A DNA stretch of 64,000 nt, taken from contig NZ_CP147914.1 of the NCBI RefSeq assembly GCF_039645565.1, positions 1,795,573 through 1,859,572 on the forward strand, in the 5' to 3' direction. Below the pieces are notes generated by a model that did not search any database, was not told the origin of the DNA, and worked only from the letters and a program-made list of their open reading frames with translations. Every line of letters begins with the position of its first letter. The stretch's first letter is position 1. Source of the DNA: Sulfurimonas sp. HSL1-2. Lineage in GTDB: Bacteria; Campylobacterota; Campylobacteria; Campylobacterales; Sulfurimonadaceae. The position numbers and the translations under genes were made by a program. Shown here piece after piece: positions 49,366-58,543 of this stretch.

Positions 49366-50037
49366 ATGCGCATTTTGATCATTGAAGATGAGATCACACT
49401 CAACAAAACTCTTGCCGAAGGGCTCAAAGAGTTTGGATACCAGAGCGACGTCGTTGAGACCCTCAAAGACGGTGAATACTACCTCGATATCCGCAACTAT
49501 GACCTGATTCTGATGGACTGGATGCTTCCGGACGGAAACAGCATCGACATTATTCCCGACATCAAAGCCAATACACCGAAAACGGCCGTCGTCGTCCTCT
49601 CCGCCCGTGACGACAACGAGAGTGAAATCGCCGCGCTTCGCGCCGGTGCGGACGACTTTATCCGCAAGCCCTTCGACTTCGACGTCCTCGTCGCCCGCCT
49701 CGAGGCGCGCCTGCGCTTCGGCGGCAGCAACATCATCGAGATCGAAGACCTGATCATCAACCCCGAAGAAGAGAAGATCATCTACAAAGAGAAAGAGATC
49801 GAGCTCAAGGGCAAGCCGTTCGAGGTCCTGACGCACCTGGCGCGCCACCGCGACCAGATCGTCTCCAAAGAGCAGCTGCTCGACGCTATCTGGGAAGAGC
49901 CGGAACTCGTCACGCCGAACGTCATCGAGGTCGCCATCAACCAGATCCGCCAGAAAATGGACAAACCCCTCAACATCACAACGATTGAAACCGTACGCCG
50001 CCGCGGATACCGTTTTTGTTTTCCGAAAGAAGCATAA
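49366..50037 (+). CDS. OmpR-family response regulator
   Basis: 223 residues. The receiver has IIEDEITLNKTL, the phospho-acceptor Asp in DLILMDWMLPDGNSI, VVLSARDD and the Lys in FIRKPFD. The winged-helix domain has LKGKPFEVLTHLARHRDQIV and ETVRRRGYRFCFPKEA. It is encoded just before its kinase, with a 22-base overlap. No target can be read from sequence. Confidence 0.9.
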   Translation: MRILIIEDEITLNKTLAEGLKEFGYQSDVVETLKDGEYYLDIRNYDLILMDWMLPDGNSIDIIPDIKANTPKTAVVVLSARDDNESEIAALRAGADDFIRKPFDFDVLVARLEARLRFGGSNIIEIEDLIINPEEEKIIYKEKEIELKGKPFEVLTHLARHRDQIVSKEQLLDAIWEEPELVTPNVIEVAINQIRQKMDKPLNITTIETVRRRGYRFCFPKEA

Positions 50038-51323
50038 GAAACCGGTTTCTTATCCAGCTCATCGTCGCTTCGGCGGCGCTGCTGATCATCTTCTCCTCCA
50101 TCCTCTATTTTTACATCCGGCAGAATATTTACGACGAAAAACAGCTTGAAATGCTGCAGTTTGCAAAGAATATCACTGCGTTTCAGTCCCTCTCCGACAC
50201 GATGAGCAACGACACCGACCCCCTGCTGGGCGTCAGCGTCGAACTGATCCGCTACGATTCATCCGATACCGAACCGCATTTCTTTGACGATAGCAGCGAG
50301 GGGCGCGACTACCTGATCCTCATCTACCCCTTCGAGCAGGCACAGCAGACCTATCTCAAGGTTTCCAAAGATATCAGTACGATGAAAAAGCTGCTCAAAA
50401 AGATCCTGCGTTCGATCTTTATCATCAACGCCATCGGCTTTTTCATCATCGTCCTGTATGCCATCGCCCTCTCCAAGATGCTGATCATCCCCATCCGGCA
50501 GCTCAGCCACCGTCTGTCCAACATGAACGAGCACCTCGTCCGGCCGATCCGCGTGGAGCACCTGCCCGAAGAGTTCGAACCCCTCGGCATCACGATCAAC
50601 CGCCTGCTTGGACGGATCCAGAACTTCGTCAAATACCAAAAAGAACTTTTCATCGGTGCCGCGCATGAACTCAAAACCCCGCTGGCGGTCATCAAGCTCA
50701 AAAACCAGGTCACCCTGATCAAAAAACGCAGTCCCGAAGAGTATATCGAGGCGATCAAAAAGACCAACGAGACCGTCGACGAGATGAACAAGATCGTCGC
50801 CGACATTCTCAATATCGGGCGCCAGGAGGGGGCGCAGCTCGAAGCACCGGTACGCCGGGACATCATAGACATGCTCCGGCGCAAAGGGGAGGATTTTGCC
50901 CTGCTGGCCCGTGCCGAACAGAAAATACTCGAATACGACCTCCAGCCCGCAACCTACGAAGCGACGATCCAGGAGGGGCTGCTTAACCAGATCCTGCAGA
51001 ACTTCCTGCAAAATGCCGTCAAGTTCACCCCCGAAGGGCGTAAAGTCACCTTGACCAGCCGCGCCGAGGGTGAAGACCTCGTGATCAGGGTGATCGACGA
51101 GGGGTGCGGGATCGATGACAGCGTCGACCTCTTTGCCCCGTTCAAGCGCCTCGGCAACAAATCCGGCGTCGGGCTGGGACTCTTCCTGGCCAAAAGCGCC
51201 GCCGATGCCATGGGGGCGGAGATCTCGCTGCGCAACCGGACCGACGGTGTCGACGGCACGGAAGCGATGCTCATCCTCCGTGCGAAGCTCTGCTGCCCGC
51301 TTCCCCTGCCAAAGAAAAAATAG
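50016..51323 (+). CDS. Sensor histidine kinase
   Basis: 435 residues from a TTG at 50016, inside the end of the response-regulator gene; no ATG or GTG occurs before the first membrane helix. Two membrane segments (about 10-30 and 130-150) flank a short periplasmic domain of about 100 residues with no domain I recognise. HAMP-like linker, then HisKA with LFIGAAHELKTPLAVIKLKN, N box ILQNFLQNAVKFTPEG, G1 VIDEGCGID and G2 GVGLGLFLAKSAA. The small sensor domain suggests detection of a membrane or simple ionic signal. Confidence 0.9.
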   Translation: MFSERSIRNRFLIQLIVASAALLIIFSSILYFYIRQNIYDEKQLEMLQFAKNITAFQSLSDTMSNDTDPLLGVSVELIRYDSSDTEPHFFDDSSEGRDYLILIYPFEQAQQTYLKVSKDISTMKKLLKKILRSIFIINAIGFFIIVLYAIALSKMLIIPIRQLSHRLSNMNEHLVRPIRVEHLPEEFEPLGITINRLLGRIQNFVKYQKELFIGAAHELKTPLAVIKLKNQVTLIKKRSPEEYIEAIKKTNETVDEMNKIVADILNIGRQEGAQLEAPVRRDIIDMLRRKGEDFALLARAEQKILEYDLQPATYEATIQEGLLNQILQNFLQNAVKFTPEGRKVTLTSRAEGEDLVIRVIDEGCGIDDSVDLFAPFKRLGNKSGVGLGLFLAKSAADAMGAEISLRNRTDGVDGTEAMLILRAKLCCPLPLPKKK

Positions 51324-51344
51324 GGCGTACTTTCCGCCCTATTT
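51318..51344 (+). terminator. Hairpin terminator of the two-component operon
   Basis: AAATAGGGCG and CGCCCTATTT form a perfect 10-base stem with a 7-base loop. The stem overlaps the kinase stop codon and ends in TTT followed by A. Confidence 0.75.
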
Positions 51345-51440
51345 ATCACGAAATCTAATCTCTACAACACCTTTCGGGCGAATACTTTCCGCTTCAAATT
51401 CACCAAAGGTTTCTTCTGCTATAACTCGCAATTAAATTAC

Positions 51441-51456
51441 TGACGCTAGCGCGTCA
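51441..51456 (+). promoter_or_regulatory. Inverted repeat in the ferredoxin leader
   Basis: TGACGC-TAGC-GCGTCA, perfect 6-base arms, lies about 20 bases downstream of a TGCTATAAC -10 (51418-51425) and 19 bases before the ATG. It could be an operator at the transcription start or an mRNA hairpin. Confidence 0.4.
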
Positions 51457-51474
51457 AAGACAAATGAGGTATGT

Positions 51475-51732
51475 ATGTCCCTGCTGATCAACGATGAATG
51501 TATCGCCTGCGATGCCTGTAGAGAAGAGTGCCCGACCGAAGCGATTGAAGAGGGGGACCCGATCTACATCATCGACCCCGACCGCTGTACCGAATGCGTC
51601 GGTACCTATGACGAACCGGCGTGTATCGCCGTCTGTCCGGTCGACTGTATCGTCCCGGACAAAGACAACGTCGAGACCGTCGCCGAGCTGAAGTTCAAAC
51701 ACGACCAGATCATGGCCGAATACGAGGAGTAA
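51475..51732 (+). CDS. 2[4Fe-4S] ferredoxin, YfhL/Alv type
   Basis: 85 residues. First cluster motif CIACDACREECPTEAI, second CTECVGTYDEPACIAVCP, where 8 residues separate the Cys pairs as in Allochromatium-type ferredoxins with a low-potential second cluster. In Helicobacter the comparable ferredoxin serves pyruvate:ferredoxin oxidoreductase. As I recall, ferredoxin and ppx are adjacent there; here an antiporter gene stands between them. Confidence 0.94.
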   Translation: MSLLINDECIACDACREECPTEAIEEGDPIYIIDPDRCTECVGTYDEPACIAVCPVDCIVPDKDNVETVAELKFKHDQIMAEYEE

Positions 51733-51741
51733 ACACTCCTG

Positions 51742-51765
51742 TTCCCGATCCCTCGGGGTCGGGAA
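51742..51765. terminator. Bidirectional hairpin between ferredoxin and antiporter genes
   Basis: TTCCCGA and TCGGGAA pair, extended inward by CC/GG, in the 35-base gap between two convergent genes. No long U-tract on either side. Confidence 0.65.
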
Positions 51766-51767
51766 TC

Positions 51768-53096
51768 TTACCCCCTGTGTGCCTGTACCGCAGCTGCCGC
51801 CCCTCTGCTTTTCAGGACAAAGTACCCCCACAACGTCACGCCGTAACCGAAGATACTCAGCATAACGACGCCTATTGTCACCGATTCAAAGAGCGCCTTA
51901 TGGGCAAAGCTGTCGGGGATCATGTGCACGAGGATAATCGAGAGTGCCCCCTTCATCCCGCTGAAGGTGAGGATGAACCACCCCTCGAACCCCACCGGTT
52001 TGATCAGATTGAACCGGTGGCCGAAGAGGGCGAACTTCGCCATGGAGAGTGCCCGGATCAGCGTCGTCGCGGCGAACATGGCAAGGATCTCGTACCGGTA
52101 ATACCAGAGCTGTTCATAATCGACCATTTCCGCCAGGGTAAAGAAGATCATGACCGTCGCTAGGTAGCCGAACTCCTTTGCCATCTCGAAAATATACTCC
52201 AGGCGCTGTTCCGTCGTCGCCTGATAGCCGCCGAAACGGAGCTGATGATAGAGCTGCTCAAGCCGGTAACTTTTCGTTTTGCGCGCCTCACGGGCTTCGC
52301 TGCGCCGCAGATCGGCATCGATCCATGCCTTCGTGGCAATGATGGCCGCGATGAGGGTCAGGATCCCGCTGACGTGCAGCTCTTCGCCCAGCACGTAGGC
52401 CGCATACCCTTCGACGACGAAGATAAAGAACTCCCCGCGCTGGTGCTCGACCAGCTTCATCAGCAGGTAGAACCCGAACCCCATCGCGATCCCGAGGCCG
52501 AGACTGACCGCGAAGACCCGCAGCGCGTCGAACGAAGCCGCTGCCGGGTCAATCGACCCGTTCAGCATCCACGGCAGCCCGACGAAGAAGAAGGCGATGA
52601 CTGCCGTGGCGTCATTGCCGAGCGATTCGCCCTCGATCAGCACCTTGAGGTCGTGACCGATCCCCTCGAAGCGCGACAGCACCGACTGCACGCTCACCGC
52701 ATCGGTCGCCATGTTGATCGCAAACAGCGCCACATAGCCACCCAGGCTCAGCGGGGCGAAGAGTTCCAACTGGTACAGGCTCGCTCCCGCCGCGATGGAG
52801 AGCGCCACGGCGAAGACCGCCAGGTAGAAGATTTCGAAGCCGAAACGCCGCACATCCGCAAAATGCAGGTGCAGCGCATCCCCCATAAAGATGAGCGGGA
52901 TACAGAGCAGAATCACGGTATCGAAGTGGAGCCGCAGATCGAGCGGTACGGCAGCGGGCAGCAGGTGGTAGACGAGGTAGGAGCCGATCAGCAGTAAAAA
53001 GACGGCGGGGACCTTCAGACGGTCGGCCAGTGTATCGGAGATGACAACCACGGCCAAGAGGGTGATCAGCATGATTTCGGGGGCAAAAGAGTGCAT
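51768..53096 (-). CDS. CPA1-type Na+(K+)/H+ antiporter
   Basis: 442 residues from the ATG at 53096, chosen because AGGAAGG precedes it and the -10 box lies too close for the longer frame. About 12 membrane helices. Ion-binding motifs: FAINMATDAVSVQSVLSRF and IEGESLGNDATAVIAFFFVG, where ND is the transport pair of NhaP-like exchangers. It would maintain pH and sodium balance, fitting a saline habitat and the glucosylglycerol genes further on. Single gene, convergent with ferredoxin and divergent from ppx. Confidence 0.88.
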   Translation of the reverse strand: MHSFAPEIMLITLLAVVVISDTLADRLKVPAVFLLLIGSYLVYHLLPAAVPLDLRLHFDTVILLCIPLIFMGDALHLHFADVRRFGFEIFYLAVFAVALSIAAGASLYQLELFAPLSLGGYVALFAINMATDAVSVQSVLSRFEGIGHDLKVLIEGESLGNDATAVIAFFFVGLPWMLNGSIDPAAASFDALRVFAVSLGLGIAMGFGFYLLMKLVEHQRGEFFIFVVEGYAAYVLGEELHVSGILTLIAAIIATKAWIDADLRRSEAREARKTKSYRLEQLYHQLRFGGYQATTEQRLEYIFEMAKEFGYLATVMIFFTLAEMVDYEQLWYYRYEILAMFAATTLIRALSMAKFALFGHRFNLIKPVGFEGWFILTFSGMKGALSIILVHMIPDSFAHKALFESVTIGVVMLSIFGYGVTLWGYFVLKSRGAAAAVQAHRG

Positions 53097-53115
53097 GGAC
53101 CTTCCTGTTTTCGCC

Positions 53116-53121
53116 ATTATA
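53116..53121 (-). promoter_or_regulatory. -10 element of the antiporter gene
   Basis: GCTATAATGG on the minus strand. The expected transcript starts near 53109, only about 13 bases before the ATG at 53096. Confidence 0.5.
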
Positions 53122-53199
53122 GCGTGTCAACCGGGCGCCTGAAGCCTGCAACAATGAGGCCCTTGCCCGCCTCTTGGCGGACTCTGAGGCGGATTTTTG

Positions 53200-53205
53200 T
53201 ATAAT
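53200..53205 (+). promoter_or_regulatory. -10 element of ppx
   Basis: TTGTATAATCC with perfect TATAAT, 20 bases before the ppx ATG. Confidence 0.5.
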
Positions 53206-53225
53206 CCGCTCAAAAAGGCTCACTT

Positions 53226-54698
53226 ATGGCGAAGCGCACCGCGATCATCGATATCGGGTCCAACTCCGTACGGATGGTCGTCTTCGAAAAAAGCAGCCGC
53301 TTTGCCTTCTCCCTGCTGCATGAGTCCAAAAGCCGCGTCCGGATCAGCGAAGGCGCCTACGCGGCCGGCGGCACCCTTCAGACCGAGGCCATTGAACGCG
53401 CCATGAAAGCCCTGGGGGAGTTTTTGAGCATCGCCCGCTCCTACGGCAGCCGCAAACTGCTCTGCGTCGCGACCTCCGCCGTCCGCGATGCGCCCAACCG
53501 TGCCGACTTCCTTTCCCGTGCCAAAAAGGAGCTCGGCCTTCAGATCAAGGTGATCGACGGCGAGAAAGAGGCCTACCTCGGCGGGGTAGCGGCCGCCAAC
53601 CTTCTGCCCTCCATGGCGGCCCGTACCATTGACATCGGCGGCGGTTCCACGGAGTACGCCTGTATCGCGTCGGGGAGTGTCATGCAGAGCGCTTCGCTCG
53701 ACCTCGGGACCGTCCGGCTCAAGGAGCTTTTCTTCGACCGGGGCGACGTCGAGGGGGCCAGCGCCTACATCGATGCCCAGTTCGCCGCGATGCCGCCGGT
53801 GAGCAGTCCGATCGTTATCGGGATCGGCGGGACCTTCCGCGCCCTCGCGCAGATCATCCAGAAAAACCAGGCCCATCCGATGAAGAAGCTGCATGCCTTC
53901 ACCTTCGGCGCGGATGCCCTGATGGCGCTGGGAAAGAAGATCGTCGCCGCGCCGGACGACGCTTCGCTCAAACAGCTCGGGGTGAAAAAGGAGCGCTACG
54001 ATGTTATCCGCCCCGGGACGCTGATCCTCATGCGCTTCTTGCAGCATGTCGGCTGCGAGACCCTGGTCACCAGCGGGGCGGGGGTACGCGAAGGGCTCTA
54101 CCTGACCGACCTTCTGCGCCACAACCGCCACCGCTTCCCGGAGGGGTACAACCCCTCCCTACGCTACCTGCTTGATTGCCATACGATCGAAACGACCTTC
54201 TCCAACCAGCTTCCGACCGTGGCCATGCGGCTCTTTGACCTGCTGCAAACCCCCATGGAGCTGCCGGCAGAGAGCCGCCGCCTGCTCAAGATCGCGGCGC
54301 AGCTGGCCAAAGTCGGTGCTTCGGTCCATTTTTACTCCTACCACAAGAACAGCCAGTACCTCGTCGAAAGTGCCCTGGAGTACGGCTACAGCCATGAGGA
54401 GATCATGACCGTGGCGGCCCTTGTCCGCTACCACAAGAGCCGCAAGATCGCCAAGCCGTTCCAGAGCGACTACCAGCGGCTCCTGCCCAAGGCGAAGATC
54501 CTCAACCGCCTCAACCTCCTGCTGGCCCTGGCCGACGCCCTGTTGACCCACCGCCCGCGCAACATCGACTTCACCCTCTCGCTCGACGAGGCTGGGGCGC
54601 TCCACGTACGTGCCGCAGAAGGGACACACCTCTATCTGGCAAAAGAGCAGATCGAACGCCTCGGGATCGAGAAAGAGCTGACGGTATCTATCGATTAG
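53226..54698 (+). CDS. Ppx/GppA-family exopolyphosphatase / pppGpp phosphatase
   Basis: 490 residues. The actin-like N-terminal two thirds have AIIDIGSNSVRMVVFEK, LLCVATSAVRDAPN, TIDIGGGSTEYACI and VIGIGGTFRALAQI. A C-terminal helical HD-like domain (about 310-490) includes LAKVGASVHFYSYHKNSQYL and LVRYHKSRKI. It hydrolyses polyphosphate and/or pppGpp; the two activities cannot be told apart from sequence. Short leader, own promoter. Confidence 0.92.
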   Translation: MAKRTAIIDIGSNSVRMVVFEKSSRFAFSLLHESKSRVRISEGAYAAGGTLQTEAIERAMKALGEFLSIARSYGSRKLLCVATSAVRDAPNRADFLSRAKKELGLQIKVIDGEKEAYLGGVAAANLLPSMAARTIDIGGGSTEYACIASGSVMQSASLDLGTVRLKELFFDRGDVEGASAYIDAQFAAMPPVSSPIVIGIGGTFRALAQIIQKNQAHPMKKLHAFTFGADALMALGKKIVAAPDDASLKQLGVKKERYDVIRPGTLILMRFLQHVGCETLVTSGAGVREGLYLTDLLRHNRHRFPEGYNPSLRYLLDCHTIETTFSNQLPTVAMRLFDLLQTPMELPAESRRLLKIAAQLAKVGASVHFYSYHKNSQYLVESALEYGYSHEEIMTVAALVRYHKSRKIAKPFQSDYQRLLPKAKILNRLNLLLALADALLTHRPRNIDFTLSLDEAGALHVRAAEGTHLYLAKEQIERLGIEKELTVSID

Positions 54699-54699
54699 G

Positions 54700-54717
54700 C
54701 ACGGCCGCCTGGCCGTG
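54700..54717. terminator. Hairpin between convergent ppx and bamA
   Basis: CACGGCC-GCCT-GGCCGTG, perfect 7-base stem with a 4-base loop, followed by TT on the plus strand; lies right after the ppx stop. Confidence 0.65.
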
Positions 54718-54739
54718 TTGACAGTCGGGACGCGGGAGG

Positions 54740-56983
54740 TTAGAAGCGCTGACCGATGGTGAATTCGAAGTGGGAGATCCGGTCGTCCGTTTCCGGGTTG
54801 ATCGGGTTGGCGAAGACCAGCTGCAGCGGTCCCATCGGTGAGAACCACTCCAGCGACACCCCGTAGCCGCCGCGGGAGAATTCCGACAGTGAAGAGGTAC
54901 CGATCCACCCCCAGTCCAGGAAGGTCGTCAGGCGCATCTTCGCTTTCGGGGCGAGCGGGAAGCTCAGCTCCGCGTTGTTCGAGAAGGTCTGCTTCCCGCC
55001 GATCCGGACGTTGTCGCCGGAAGTGGCATTGTAGTAATACGGCATTGAATAGGACTCGTACCCGCGGACTGAATTGAGCCCTCCCATGTAGAAGCGTTCC
55101 GCCAGCGGCAGGTAGCCCGTATCGCGGGCGAGGTAGTAGCGCGCCTTGTAGCGGAAGATCAGGTCGAACCCGAGCCACTCGTCCAGCCCGTTGTACTTGC
55201 TCAGCTCCGTCCGGCTTTTGACATAGTCCGCCTGGGCCCCGAGACCGGCGCGCTCGATACTCTCCGAGACCGCCCACCCGCGCCGCGCGACGTAGTAGTC
55301 ATCCGTGTTGTCGAAACTCATGGCGACCGAGACGGCACTCTTCGCATAGCTCTCGAAGAAGCGCTGCTGATCCTGGGTGTAGAGCGACAGGTTCGCGTCT
55401 TTGTAATTGACGTTGGAGTAGGTGTAGTTGAGGAAGCCGGAGATATAGCGGCTGAAACGGTGACCTGTCCCCAACGACACCCCGTCGGAGTGGGTCGTAT
55501 AGTCGTTATACTGGAAATCGCTGTAGAAGATCGAGAAATTTCCGCTGAAATCGCTGTCGTTGAGGCGCGGGTTGGAGATATTGAACGAGTAGTTGTTCGA
55601 ACGCTGTGAACGCTCGAGGCGCAACCCGACATTGATCCCCGATCCGAAGATGTTGCGGTCGCTGACGCCCACGCTGAGCATGAAACCGCCGTAGCTGCCG
55701 TACCCGCCCCCGAGCTGGATATTGCCCGTCGGTGCTTCTTTGACCTTGACGACCAGGTCCATGGAGTGGTCGTCGACCCGTTTCTCCTCGATCGTGTTGG
55801 CGTCAAAATAGCCGGTACGCCCCAGGGCATTGCGCGAATCCTGCAGGTCCGTCAGCGAATAGAGGTCGCCCGGCCCCAGGTAGAGTTCCCGGCGGACGAT
55901 ACGGTCAAGGGTACGGTTGTTCCCCGCGATCACGACGTTGCGGATCCACACCTTCTCACCCGGGATGATACGGTAGATCACCTCGAGGGTACCCTCTTCC
56001 TTGTTCTTGCGCAGGTCGGGAAGGACGCGGACATAGGCGTACCCCAGGTCCGCGATCTTCGTCTTGATGCGCTCCGAATCCTCACGGAACGTTTTGATGT
56101 TAAAGGGCTTTTCCGTTTCCAGGGTGATAACGTCGCGCAGTACGGCGTCGTCGATGACGTGGGTCTGCTGGTGCAGCTCGATTGCCTTGGTGATGTAGAC
56201 CTGCCCCTCGGTGACCTGGTAGCTCATTTCGGCCGTATAGTCGTCAAAGTCGATCCGGGTGAACGGGGCATCGACCTTCGCATCCATATAGCCGTGCTGC
56301 ATGTAGGTGTCGCGGATCCGCATCGGGTCGTACTGCAGCTGGTCGAGCATCATCTTTCCGTCGTTGCGGCCCCAGAACCACCCCATGAACTGATGCTCTT
56401 TGTTGGCGATGTTGTCGTCGAAAGTACCGGGGTCAAGCCCCTCGACGCCGCTGAAGCTCAGTTTTTCGATCAGGATCGTCTCCCCCTCGTTGACGACGAA
56501 GGTGACGCCGACGGAACCGTTGTCAAGGTGCTCGGTTTCGATCTCGACGACGGAGTCGATCTTCCCCTCCTGCGAGAGGTTTTCGACGATGCGTTTCTTG
56601 GCCGCCTCGAGTTTTTTGGGATCGTAAAGGGTCCCTTTTTTGAGCTGGACGACATCGCGCAGGGTGTCCTCGTCCTTCTCTTTCCAGCCCTTGAGCTCGA
56701 TGCGTGAAATGACCGGTTTTTCTGTGAAATGGAACGTCAGCGTGCCCGCCTCGAACGTGGCGTAGATGTCCGTAAAATAGCCCTGTCCGAAGAAGCGTTC
56801 GATGGTTTTGTCGACCTTCTCCGTTTCCAGCGGCGCTTCCGCTTTTTGCACCAACAGCTGTTCGGCCACCCCTTCGGAGATGTGGACCAGCCCTTCGAAT
56901 TGTACTTTTTCAACGGTTTCGGCGGCGAACGTAAGCGTCGAAACCGTCAAAAACACCGCTATCAGTGCCGACCAGTGTTTCAT
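54740..56983 (-). CDS. bamA: Outer-membrane protein assembly factor BamA
   Basis: 747 residues with a signal peptide (HWSALIAVFLTVSTLTFA). POTRA domains occupy about 22-410, with repeats such as VEKVQFEGLVHISEGVAEQLL and WIRNVVIAGNNRTLDRIVRREL. The C-terminal barrel (about 420-747) has family motifs MGGLNSVRGYESYSMPYYY (lid-lock VRGY/F) and ends DRISHFEFTIGQRF with terminal Phe. It inserts beta-barrel proteins, including the porin, FadL and other barrels encoded here. Single gene. Slightly shorter than E. coli BamA (810). Confidence 0.96.
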   Translation of the reverse strand: MKHWSALIAVFLTVSTLTFAAETVEKVQFEGLVHISEGVAEQLLVQKAEAPLETEKVDKTIERFFGQGYFTDIYATFEAGTLTFHFTEKPVISRIELKGWKEKDEDTLRDVVQLKKGTLYDPKKLEAAKKRIVENLSQEGKIDSVVEIETEHLDNGSVGVTFVVNEGETILIEKLSFSGVEGLDPGTFDDNIANKEHQFMGWFWGRNDGKMMLDQLQYDPMRIRDTYMQHGYMDAKVDAPFTRIDFDDYTAEMSYQVTEGQVYITKAIELHQQTHVIDDAVLRDVITLETEKPFNIKTFREDSERIKTKIADLGYAYVRVLPDLRKNKEEGTLEVIYRIIPGEKVWIRNVVIAGNNRTLDRIVRRELYLGPGDLYSLTDLQDSRNALGRTGYFDANTIEEKRVDDHSMDLVVKVKEAPTGNIQLGGGYGSYGGFMLSVGVSDRNIFGSGINVGLRLERSQRSNNYSFNISNPRLNDSDFSGNFSIFYSDFQYNDYTTHSDGVSLGTGHRFSRYISGFLNYTYSNVNYKDANLSLYTQDQQRFFESYAKSAVSVAMSFDNTDDYYVARRGWAVSESIERAGLGAQADYVKSRTELSKYNGLDEWLGFDLIFRYKARYYLARDTGYLPLAERFYMGGLNSVRGYESYSMPYYYNATSGDNVRIGGKQTFSNNAELSFPLAPKAKMRLTTFLDWGWIGTSSLSEFSRGGYGVSLEWFSPMGPLQLVFANPINPETDDRISHFEFTIGQRF

Positions 56984-57080
56984 CAGAACCCTATTTGCAT
57001 ATATTTTCGTGTTTTTAAAAAGAAGGATTCTACCAGCCCGCAGGTTAATAGGACGTAAAAAGGCCCCTCTAATCCTGCGG

Positions 57081-57096
57081 GCGCTACAATTAGCGC
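57081..57096. promoter_or_regulatory. Inverted repeat over the tyrA promoter -10
   Basis: GCGCTA-CAAT-TAGCGC, perfect 6-base arms. The TACAAT at 57085-57090 inside it is the best -10 for tyrA, so a bound repressor would block the promoter. It could also be an mRNA hairpin if transcription starts upstream. Confidence 0.4.
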
Positions 57097-57113
57097 GACA
57101 TTAAGGAGGCGTA

Positions 57114-57944
57114 ATGACATTGGGAATTATCGGACTGGGACTGATGGGCGGCTCGCTGGGAATGGACCTGCGGCAGCTGCCTTTCGTCAATGAGGTGATC
57201 GGACACGACCACAACGCCTCCCACTGCGACACGGCATTAGCGATGGGACTCGTTGACAAGGTCGTCGATTTCGACACCCTCTTACAGTGCGATACCATCT
57301 TCCTCTCCGTCCCTGTCGACGGCATCATGGCCATTCTGCAGCAGATGCCCGGCCGTATCAAGGCGGACGCGACCGTCATCGACCTCGGCAGTACCAAGGC
57401 GCGTATCGTCGAAAGCATCCCGGAGCCTATCCGCCGCAACGTCGTCGCCGCGCACCCGATGACCGGTACCGAAAACTTCGGCCCCCAGGCGGCCATCACG
57501 GGACTTTACAAGGACAAAGTCGTCGTCCTGTGCGACATGGACGAGTCCGGAACGCGCCAGCAGGAGACGGCCGTGCGCCTCTTCTCCGGACTGCACATGC
57601 GGCTGCACTACATGCGCGCCCACGATCACGACCGCCACGCCGCATTCATCAGCCACATGCCCCACGCCATCTCCTACTCCCTGGCCAACACGGTGCTCAA
57701 CCAGGAGGACAAATACAACATCCTCGCCCTGGCTGCCGGGGGTTTCCGCTCCATGAGCCGCCTGGCAAAGAGCTCGCCCAACATGTGGGAGGATATCTTC
57801 CGCCAGAACAAAGAACACCTCCTCGAGGCAATCAACCTCTTCGAGGATGAGCTCAGCGCCATGAAAAAGGCGATTAAAGAGGAGGCGTGGGACGAAGTCC
57901 ACAAGCGCCTCGAAACAGGTAAGAAGCTGCACGAGATCATCTGA
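57114..57944 (+). CDS. tyrA: Prephenate dehydrogenase
   Basis: 276 residues with an AAGGAGG ribosome site. NAD-binding GIIGLGLMGGSLGMDL at the start, IDLGSTKARIVESI, and the prephenate-site AAHPMTGTENFGPQAAI and AFISHMPHAISYSLAN motifs. It makes 4-hydroxyphenylpyruvate for tyrosine. No chorismate mutase or ACT domain is fused. The stop shares a base with the next gene (TGATG). Confidence 0.95.
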   Translation: MTLGIIGLGLMGGSLGMDLRQLPFVNEVIGHDHNASHCDTALAMGLVDKVVDFDTLLQCDTIFLSVPVDGIMAILQQMPGRIKADATVIDLGSTKARIVESIPEPIRRNVVAAHPMTGTENFGPQAAITGLYKDKVVVLCDMDESGTRQQETAVRLFSGLHMRLHYMRAHDHDRHAAFISHMPHAISYSLANTVLNQEDKYNILALAAGGFRSMSRLAKSSPNMWEDIFRQNKEHLLEAINLFEDELSAMKKAIKEEAWDEVHKRLETGKKLHEII

Positions 57945-58543
57945 TGACTGAAACGAATACGATCCTCCCGCAGAACCTGCAGGATCTCATTGCCAACCTC
58001 TCCTATGTGCAGGCCGTACCGCTCGGGACCCAGCAGGGTATCCCCTTCGTCGCCGTCAAGGTAGCGGACAGCAACAGCAGACTGCTCGAGGACAACGCCG
58101 TCACCTGCGAGTTCAAACCCTCCATCTTCAACGTCGACTACAAGGGGCATACCCTCGCACTCTGTATCGTGCAGTTCCGCCTCAACGGCTCCGACCGCCA
58201 CATCTTTACCGCCAGCTACGACCTGCATAACGACAAACAGTACAGCGACTGCCACGACCTCCTCGCCATGACCCAATACGGCCTGCTCGTCGCCACGGCC
58301 GAGGTGCACACGTTCTTGCAGTTCGATACGAACTTCGCCGCTGCTTTCAACCCGCAACAGGTTTTGGCACAGGCACGCTCCGCCGCCACCGATTACGACC
58401 CACTGCTCTTCAGCGAGGTTTCCTACGGTCTGACGATGCAGGCCGATACGCCTGCACACCTCTGGGAGTACCTGGAGACAATCGCCCCCGCCATGCACCG
58501 CTGGTACGCCCGGATGCAGCTGGAATCCGAAAAGGTCGAATGA
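57944..58543 (+). CDS. Conserved hypothetical protein between tyrA and a flavoprotein
   Basis: 199 residues, no signal peptide or membrane segment. I do not recognise a family. The sequence looks globular and soluble, with a mix of beta (HTLALCIVQFRLNGSDRHIF) and alpha segments (PAHLWEYLETIAPAMHRWYA). It is coupled to both neighbours, sharing one base with tyrA and four with the BaiN-like gene. That suggests a genuine gene, but gives no function. Confidence 0.7.
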   Translation: MTETNTILPQNLQDLIANLSYVQAVPLGTQQGIPFVAVKVADSNSRLLEDNAVTCEFKPSIFNVDYKGHTLALCIVQFRLNGSDRHIFTASYDLHNDKQYSDCHDLLAMTQYGLLVATAEVHTFLQFDTNFAAAFNPQQVLAQARSAATDYDPLLFSEVSYGLTMQADTPAHLWEYLETIAPAMHRWYARMQLESEKVE

